From JAHEKO01 sp965212505 (GTDB lineage: Bacteria > Acidobacteriota > Thermoanaerobaculia > Multivoradales > JAHEKO01): 64,000 bases of DNA. The DNA lies in contig OZ243123.1 in the NCBI GenBank assembly GCA_965212505.1, positions 124,001 through 188,000 on the forward strand. The letters are read 5' to 3'. Positions 58,948-64,000 of this stretch are shown piece by piece. The notes below the pieces were generated by a model. That model saw only the letters and a list, made by a program, of their open reading frames with translations. It was not told the DNA's origin and did no database searches. Position 1 is the first letter of the stretch, and each line of letters begins with the position of its first letter. The translations under genes and the position numbers were made by a program.

Positions 58948-61311
58948 TCAGGGGGCGGGGACGGGGTCGGCGGCGGGCAGCGTGTCGCTCGTCGTTTCGG
59001 GACGCTCGCGATCGACCAGAAGGAGGAGCCCGGGCAGGAGGAAGAAGTCGGCCACGAGCGCGAAGCCGATGGTGATCGCGGCCAGAAGCCCCATGTCCGA
59101 GTTCTGCTTGAAGGTCGACTGCGCCAGCACGACGAAGCCGGCGACCAGAACGGCCGACGTCACCCAGAGGGCTCGGCCCACCGACGAGAAGGCGTAGCGA
59201 ATGGCGTTGCGCGGCGAGAGGTCCTTCTCGCGGCGAGCACGCAGGTACTTGGTCAGGAAGTGGACGGAGTCGTCGACCACGATGCCCATGGTCATCGCCG
59301 CGACCACGGAGACCGCGAACCCGACCTGGCCGACCAGTAGTGCCCACATGCCGAAGGCCATCGCCGCCGGGACGAGGTTGGGGATGATGCTGAGGACTCC
59401 GAGTCTCAGGTTGCGCAGTGCGACGACGAGAATCGCCGAGATCAGCAGAAACGCGAGGGCGGTGCCGATCACCATCGAACGGATGTTGCGCTGGGTGATG
59501 CGCGAGAACATCACGGACGGGCCGGTGGCGCTCGCCCACATGTGCTCTGGCGTGTTGGCTTGTAGCCACCGCTCGGAGCGCTCCACCAGCTCGAGGAACT
59601 CCTTGGTGCCGCCGCCGATGACGGTGGCGATGACACGCGTCGAACTCTTGTCGACGTTGATCGTGTTGTTGAGGTCGAGCCCGTACGGCAGCGACATCTC
59701 GTAGAGCAGAAGGTACTGCGCCGCGAGCTCGCGCTCGGCGGGCAGGGAATAGTGGCCGAGGTCGTCGCCGTGCATGTTCATGTTGAGCCGGCGCATGGTG
59801 TCGGTGAGCGAGCTCACGTGAACGACCGTCTCCTGGTCGCGCAGCCACTCGACGAATCCGTCGAGGTTCTCGAGGTAGCCGGGCTCACTGATGCCGCCGG
59901 TTTCGCCACTCTCGATCGAAAGCTGCATCTGGTAGAGGCCGGTGAGGTTGTTGAGCGTGTAGTCGGAGTCGCGGCGAAACTCGATCGACTCGTCGAAGTA
60001 CTCGATGAACTGGTCGCTGACCTGGTTGAAGGGGATGACCGCGATCAGTGCGACGGCAATCACCGCGGTGGTGGCCAGAATCGTGCGGTTGCGCGCGACA
60101 ACGGCGTCGCCAAGTCGCTCCCAGAACGTGGGCCCGAAGCTCTCCGGGCGCTGTTTCACTCGAACCGGCAGAATCGCCATGAGCGCCGGCAGGAAGGTGA
60201 TCGAAAGGACAAAGGCGGCGCCGACACCCACCGCCGTAATGCTTCCCAGGCGGTTGAGCGGTGGCGAATCGCTGAAGTTCATGCTCAAGAAGCCGATCGC
60301 TGTCGTGACGCTGGTGAGCATCACCGGTAGGAAGTTGATGCGCAGGCTCTCGACCAGAGCTGTACGTTTCTCCTGGCCGGCTCGCATCCCGTCGAGCATG
60401 GTGACCAGAATGTGGACGCTGTCTGCGACCGCCATTGTGAGGATCATGGTCGGCGCAAGTGCCGAGACCGGCTCGAGCACTGTGCGAGTCCACCCCGCGA
60501 CGCCCATCGCGGCGGCGGCCGACAGGCCGATGATCGAGACCGTGGCGAAGGTCGCCGAAATCGAGCGCATGAGAATGAGCATCGCGACGATGAGCACGAG
60601 GTACATGAGAGGAATGAGCGTCGTCATGTCCTTGATGCCCGACTCCGTGAAGGCGTTGTTGAGCATCGTCATTCCAGTGAGCCGAACGTCGACCTGGGTA
60701 TGGGTCTCCTCGATGCGCTTGGCCAACGCCCGGGCTTCCGCTACTGGGGCGTAGAGCTCGGACGGTTCCTCGCCGGGCAGCTGGAGGATGACGTTGATGC
60801 CGGTCACACCGCCGGTGTCGGAGATCAGTCGTCGGTAGAGCTCCGGCCGACTCATCGCGATCTCGCGCATGGATGCGAGTGTGGCCTCGTCGAGTTCCGC
60901 GGCGCCCTCGACCAGATCCTCGACGATCAGGTCGTCCTCCTCGCCGACGGAGTGTTGGAAGTTGGTGATCGAGTCGACCCGAATGGAGTAGGGGATCTGC
61001 CAAGCGCCCTCGGTCAGCTCCTCGATCGCTGCGAGCGTCTCGGGTGTGAAGACGTCGCCGTCGTCGGGGGTCAGAACGAAGAGGATGCTGTCGTTCTTGG
61101 TGTAGATGTTCTGGACCGCCTCGAACTCGGCAAGCTCCGGGTTACCAGGGCCGAAGAAGACGCGGTAGTTGGTCGCCAGGGTGAGGTTCTTGGCGCCGAA
61201 GGCGGCGAAGCCGACAGCGATCAGTACTGCGGCCAGCACGGGCCAGCGCCAACGGATCAGCCACTCGGAGTACTTGACGATGCTCTGTTCGAACTTGCTG
61301 TCGTTTCCCAT
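58948..61311 (-). CDS. RND-superfamily MMPL-type exporter
   Basis: A 787-residue inner-membrane transporter with the RND repeat structure: two halves each with one plus five transmembrane helices and a large periplasmic loop. The first helix is RWRWPVLAAVLIAVGFAAFG. The sterol-sensing-domain-like core is ALAPTMILTMAVADSVHILV then TSVTTAIGFLSMNFSDSPP; the second half has VVAAMTMGIVVDDSVHFLTK. Length is typical of the single-chain MMPL/HpnN-like exporters, shorter than AcrB. A TTG start at 61323 with GAAGAGAG upstream is an alternative to the ATG at 61311. Downstream LolA-like and barrel proteins suggest export of a lipid or hydrophobic compound. Expression is likely controlled by the nearby TetR regulator through the palindrome at 61620. 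Confidence 0.9.
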   Translation of the reverse strand: MGNDSKFEQSIVKYSEWLIRWRWPVLAAVLIAVGFAAFGAKNLTLATNYRVFFGPGNPELAEFEAVQNIYTKNDSILFVLTPDDGDVFTPETLAAIEELTEGAWQIPYSIRVDSITNFQHSVGEEDDLIVEDLVEGAAELDEATLASMREIAMSRPELYRRLISDTGGVTGINVILQLPGEEPSELYAPVAEARALAKRIEETHTQVDVRLTGMTMLNNAFTESGIKDMTTLIPLMYLVLIVAMLILMRSISATFATVSIIGLSAAAAMGVAGWTRTVLEPVSALAPTMILTMAVADSVHILVTMLDGMRAGQEKRTALVESLRINFLPVMLTSVTTAIGFLSMNFSDSPPLNRLGSITAVGVGAAFVLSITFLPALMAILPVRVKQRPESFGPTFWERLGDAVVARNRTILATTAVIAVALIAVIPFNQVSDQFIEYFDESIEFRRDSDYTLNNLTGLYQMQLSIESGETGGISEPGYLENLDGFVEWLRDQETVVHVSSLTDTMRRLNMNMHGDDLGHYSLPAERELAAQYLLLYEMSLPYGLDLNNTINVDKSSTRVIATVIGGGTKEFLELVERSERWLQANTPEHMWASATGPSVMFSRITQRNIRSMVIGTALAFLLISAILVVALRNLRLGVLSIIPNLVPAAMAFGMWALLVGQVGFAVSVVAAMTMGIVVDDSVHFLTKYLRARREKDLSPRNAIRYAFSSVGRALWVTSAVLVAGFVVLAQSTFKQNSDMGLLAAITIGFALVADFFLLPGLLLLVDRERPETTSDTLPAADPVPAP

Positions 61312-61680
61312 TTTCTGGTTCAACTCGCTCTCTTCGGGTCGGTGGTTGTGGTTCGTCTCTCGAATACGGCCTGGGTCAGACGCGGGGCGGCACCGGGGGA
61401 GTGGTGGTAGGGAGAAGGCGGGAGGCCGGCGACCCGAAGGTGGGCGGCCCGGCTATGGGTGGGACGAGTCGGAGGGAAGTTGGAGGGATTGTGGACTCGT
61501 TCCGGTGCAGCCGCGTGTCGGACCCAAGAGCTCTCGGGTCTATGAACAAGGGGGGAGGCCCTTGGCTCGCTCGTTGGTGTCGGCGAAGCTGGATATCGAT
61601 CGGGGTCATCGGAAACCATGCATACTGGTTGGTATGTAAGTACGGAAAATTGGACACGATGTTTCCGCCGGCGTCTCTGC
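61312..61680. other. 369-bp region between the RND operon and tetR
   Basis: No coding sequence is supported here. It is G-rich on the + strand and contains the operator-like palindrome at 61620-61637. If the RND promoter overlaps that palindrome, the leader would be about 290 nt long. Nothing else, such as a riboswitch or terminator, could be recognised. Confidence 0.6.
61620..61637. promoter_or_regulatory. TetR operator-like site upstream of the RND operon
   Basis: The 18-bp sequence GCATACTGGTTGGTATGT matches 14 of 18 positions with the palindrome in front of tetR at 62355-62372. The outer CATAC...GTATG arms are conserved. It lies about 310 bp upstream of the RND start. A -10/-35 pair is not convincing here. 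Inferred to be a binding site for the TetR-family protein encoded at 61681-62304. Confidence 0.6.
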
Positions 61681-62304
61681 TCAGCCGGCGACGGTTACGC
61701 GGGCGGGCCGCAGGCTCTCGAAAAAGAGCTCCAGGCCGTACATCGCCGCTTCGAAGACCTTCGGACTCTGCGAGTTCTTGGCCAGCCCGACCGTGCCTTC
61801 CATCGCCGCCAGAATGAACGTCGCCGCCTTGTCGCAGTCGACGGTCGATTCGACCGTTCCAGAGACCTGCCCGTGGCGGAGCGCTTGGCTGATGCCCTGC
61901 TGCCAGCTCTGCAGCGCCGCGTGGATGCGCTGACGAAACCCCTCGTCCAGTGGTGACATCTCCTGGGCGAGGTTGTTGAGCGGGCAGCCGCAGGTACAGG
62001 CCTCCTCACCACGCTCTTTACGAGCCTTCAAGAAGGAACTGCGGAGCGACTCGATCGGGTCGTCGCTCGAGGTGAGCGGTGCGATCCACGTGGCGTGCAT
62101 CATCGGCCGAATCACCTCGTCGACCACCGCGTAGCCGAGCTCTTTCTTGTTCTTGAAGTGGTGGTAGAGGGCGCCCTTGGTGACTCCCGTCCGAGAGAGG
62201 ATTCGGTCGAGGCTCGCGGCCTGGAATCCGTGCTGGTAGATCTCTTCGAAGGCTGCGTGCAGCAGCGCTTCGCGAGTCTGGTCGGGGTTACGTGTGGGAG
62301 TCAT
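61681..62304 (-). CDS. TetR/AcrR-family regulator with a Cys-rich ligand domain motif
   Basis: A 207-residue repressor-type regulator. The N-terminal helix-turn-helix (about 10-55) includes HAAFEEIYQHGFQAASLDRI and LSRTGVTKGALYHHFKNKKE. The ligand domain has EEACTCGCPLNNLAQE with Cys at 103, 105 and 107; in the related NemR/AcuR-like group a Cys in the same neighbourhood (xCxxGCLxGN) senses electrophiles or oxidants. It is flanked by matched palindromes: one at 62355 overlapping its own promoter and one at 61620 ahead of the RND exporter operon, so autorepression and control of the exporter are likely. The ATG at 62304 is supported by HTH position. Confidence 0.92.
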   Translation of the reverse strand: MTPTRNPDQTREALLHAAFEEIYQHGFQAASLDRILSRTGVTKGALYHHFKNKKELGYAVVDEVIRPMMHATWIAPLTSSDDPIESLRSSFLKARKERGEEACTCGCPLNNLAQEMSPLDEGFRQRIHAALQSWQQGISQALRHGQVSGTVESTVDCDKAATFILAAMEGTVGLAKNSQSPKVFEAAMYGLELFFESLRPARVTVAG

Positions 62305-62346
62305 CTGCCGCAGTATCTCTTGTGCGCCTTCCTTGGCGTTGTCGAA

Positions 62347-62375
62347 ACACTACAACATACCGACTGGTATGTCTA
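62347..62375 (-). promoter_or_regulatory. Promoter and operator of the tetR gene
   Basis: On the minus strand, TAGACA (62375-62370; 5 of 6 match to TTGACA) and TAGTGT (62352-62347) are 17 bp apart. The perfect palindrome ACATACCGACTGGTATGT (62355-62372; 7-bp arms, 4-bp centre) fills the spacer and overlaps the -35 hexamer. A start site near 62340 would give a 36-nt leader before the ATG at 62304. This placement is classic for TetR autorepression. Confidence 0.65.
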
Positions 62376-62437
62376 TTCCCGATCTGGTCTTTGACTCGGG
62401 GCGAGCCCAACCGGCCCGCCCCCATACCTCCCAGACC

Positions 62438-63109
62438 CTAGTCCCAGGCACTCCCTGCCGCGCCTCCCAGGCGGGCTGTCTGCTTCGCGAGACCGCCACG
62501 CTCACGTACCCAGCCGGCGAACTCCTCGATCTGCGCGAGGCTTGCGACTTTGGGGCTCTCGGTGCGCTCGGTCACCCAGCGGGCCATGGCGATCATGAGC
62601 TCGTCGGCCTTCTCGCGATCGGCGCGGAAGAGTGTCATGTAGGCCTCCTTGGCCTCGTCGATCCGGTCGAGCCCGAGATAGGCCTCGGCGCGATACTCGA
62701 TCGCCTCCGCGTACGAAGGCTTGATCTCGAGCGCCAGGTTGTACGCGTCGAGCGCCTCTTCGTAGCGTGCGGTCTTGCGCAGCGCGTAGCCGAGGCTGGA
62801 GTGGGCCTGATGCATCTTGGGGTTGGTGCGGATCGCGGTGCGGTAGGCGCGGATCGCCTTCTCGTACTCCTTGTTGATCTTCTTCTGGAGCTTCGCGCGG
62901 GTTCCGCCGGTGGCGCTCTCCAATCCCTCGGTGAGCTCCCAGGCCTTGTCGCGATACTTGAGACCTCGTTCGTAGGCGCCTGCGGCCGAGTCGCGCATGG
63001 TGGCGGCTCCTTGAGGAACGCCACCGCCCCCCGATGCGAGCGCAGTGGTCGCGATCAGGGCCAGAGAGACGAGGCTCAAGAGGGTCGTTCGATGGGACTT
63101 CTGGTTCAT
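62438..63109 (-). CDS. Exported TPR-repeat protein
   Basis: A 223-residue protein with a signal peptide (TTLLSLVSLALIATTALASG). The central region contains at least three tetratricopeptide repeats (YEKAIRAYRTAIRTNPKMHQ, AHSSLGYALRKTARYEEALD, AYNLALEIKPSYAEAIEYRA). A less regular helical region and a poorly conserved tail follow. TPR proteins mediate protein contacts; a partner cannot be named. AGGAG is 9 bases before ATG 63109. The gene ends 133 bp from tetR on the same strand and is divergent from the sensor-like gene at 63242. Confidence 0.85.
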   Translation of the reverse strand: MNQKSHRTTLLSLVSLALIATTALASGGGGVPQGAATMRDSAAGAYERGLKYRDKAWELTEGLESATGGTRAKLQKKINKEYEKAIRAYRTAIRTNPKMHQAHSSLGYALRKTARYEEALDAYNLALEIKPSYAEAIEYRAEAYLGLDRIDEAKEAYMTLFRADREKADELMIAMARWVTERTESPKVASLAQIEEFAGWVRERGGLAKQTARLGGAAGSAWD

Positions 63110-63241
63110 GTCGGACTCCTTTTCGGTTGATCGCAGGTGTCGCGTTCACCGTACGAGCCGGGCCGGAGAGTCGGGTGGAGACGCGGTCAGCGATCTGTCA
63201 GGGATCGGTCAAGGGCGTTGTGCAATAGGTCCCTTTCGTGG

Positions 63242-64000
63242 ATGCTCTACGGTGTGCGGCGCTTCTACCTGATCGCCTTGCTGCTGATCGGGAGCCTTGT
63301 TCTGGTGGGGTTTCTGGCCTGGCAGGCTCACCTTGCGGTTCGCTCTCACCGCGAGAGTGCCGAGAGCGTGCTGCGCGACTACGCGACGTTGGCGAGCGGT
63401 GAGTTCGTCCGGCGCACGCTGACCGAAGTCGGCTACTACGGCTACTTCCCGTTGATCGGCGCGATCCAGAGTTGGAGCGCAGCCAATCCCGGGACCGCAC
63501 CGATCGACCTCGCGGATCTCGAGATGCGAGAGGACCAGGCGCGAGCACGCGAGCTCGGGGCCTACATCTTCCGTTTCCATGGCGGCACGGGGCGTCTCGA
63601 GGCGCCGGCCGCCGAGCTGTCCGAGAAGGAGCGCTCGACCCTCGAGCGGGTCCTCTCCGCTCGTCTTCCCACAACCCCGACTGACGGCAGCTACGTGACG
63701 ATCTTCGAGACCGTCGGCGGCACCATTCGGTCGTTTGTCTTCATGCCCGCCCTCCCCGGAGAGGAGACCCCGCGAGCCCTGGTCGGATTCGAAGCCAACC
63801 TCGGAGTGCTCGACGGCTGGATCGCACGCGCCGTTGGGCGCGGGCCGCTCATGCCTCCGTCGCTCTCCGAGGGCGATCTCGAGAACGATTCGATCTTCCT
63901 CGACGTGCGACTTACGTCGGGAGAGGTCCTCTACGAACAGGGTGAGCCGTTCGATCCCTGGTACGGCGTGGAGACGCCTTTCGGAGAGGACTACCGCGGC
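63242..64000 (+). CDS. N-terminal part of a membrane sensor-like protein, cut by window edge
   Basis: A frame of 253 codons without a stop runs to the right edge. It begins MLYGVRRFYLIALLLIGSLV with a transmembrane helix at about 8-28, followed by a large presumably periplasmic domain (for example AESVLRDYATLASGEFVRRT, LTEVGYYGYFPLIGAIQSWS). This layout is typical of sensor histidine kinases or chemoreceptor-like proteins, in which a second helix and cytoplasmic domain follow. No kinase motif is within the window, so the function is inferred only from topology. It is divergent from the TPR gene. The start is tentative: no strong ribosome binding site is visible at the ATG. Confidence 0.72.
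   Translation, partial: MLYGVRRFYLIALLLIGSLVLVGFLAWQAHLAVRSHRESAESVLRDYATLASGEFVRRTLTEVGYYGYFPLIGAIQSWSAANPGTAPIDLADLEMREDQARARELGAYIFRFHGGTGRLEAPAAELSEKERSTLERVLSARLPTTPTDGSYVTIFETVGGTIRSFVFMPALPGEETPRALVGFEANLGVLDGWIARAVGRGPLMPPSLSEGDLENDSIFLDVRLTSGEVLYEQGEPFDPWYGVETPFGEDYRG

Noticed and set aside
1..64000. tRNA, rRNA, CRISPR, prophage or transposase genes
   Set aside because: No TψC-like or rRNA signatures, no regular spacer arrays, and no integrase, capsid or transposase frames were found in the read.

Overview
The window is a high-GC, gene-dense bacterial chromosome segment. The envelope is Gram-negative: outer-membrane barrel, RND exporter with a LolA-like partner, many Sec signal peptides and lipoboxes. 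Two neighbouring secreted proteins end in ...DGFEDGDTTSWS... and ...IDDFVSTR. Together with the many PQQ-like propellers, FG-GAP proteins, SWIM/SNF2 helicase and LytTR system, this suggests Acidobacteriota, perhaps Thermoanaerobaculia. That placement is inference; no rRNA or tRNA gene was seen. About 50 protein genes are supported, one cut by each window edge. No CRISPR array, prophage or intact insertion sequence was found.

Layout. 1-14.3 kb is housekeeping and signalling: a PQQ-like propeller end, a Ca2+/Na+ antiporter, a SNF2 helicase / CPBP protease / cytochrome P460-YHS run, a LytS/LytTR two-component system, a cyclophilin, an alpha/beta hydrolase, a second propeller, YchF, and an ECF sigma factor with a membrane partner. 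14.4-18.7 kb holds a transglutaminase-like protein and two secreted proteins. 18.8-24.4 kb is a MoxR-DUF58-Bat (vWA) operon whose last gene fuses BatB-like and BatC-like parts and carries a long Gly-rich acidic tail. 24.7-26.8 kb is a second ECF sigma / zinc-finger anti-sigma / adhesin-like operon, followed by a beta-lactamase-fold hydrolase.

28.0-41.7 kb is a catabolic region: lactate permease, inositol-phosphatase-like enzyme, SRPBCC protein, ACAD10/11-type acyl-CoA dehydrogenase, APH-type kinase, YdiJ-like FAD/Fe-S 2-hydroxyacid dehydrogenase, MaoC hydratase, SDR, histidine-phosphatase-like protein, MBL hydrolase, DoxX-like protein and acyl-CoA synthetase. The set resembles the acyl-CoA/4-hydroxyacid routes that use LvaACDE or ACAD10/11. 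A REP-like palindrome sits at 36.34-36.42 kb and supplies the stop codon of the dehydrogenase.

41.8-53.0 kb is a minus-strand block of exported proteins: a 1696-residue glycoside-hydrolase-like protein with five tandem beta-sandwich repeats, an alpha/beta hydrolase, an FG-GAP protein, a di-haem oxidoreductase and a peptidase-G2-like protein. A sulfatase-fold lipoprotein and a GT39-like transferase follow (53.1-56.8 kb), flanked by two near-identical 29-bp direct repeats. 56.9-62.3 kb is an RND exporter / LolA-like / outer-membrane barrel operon with a TetR regulator; two matching operator-like palindromes lie upstream of the exporter and of tetR. The window ends with a TPR protein and the start of a divergent membrane sensor-like gene.
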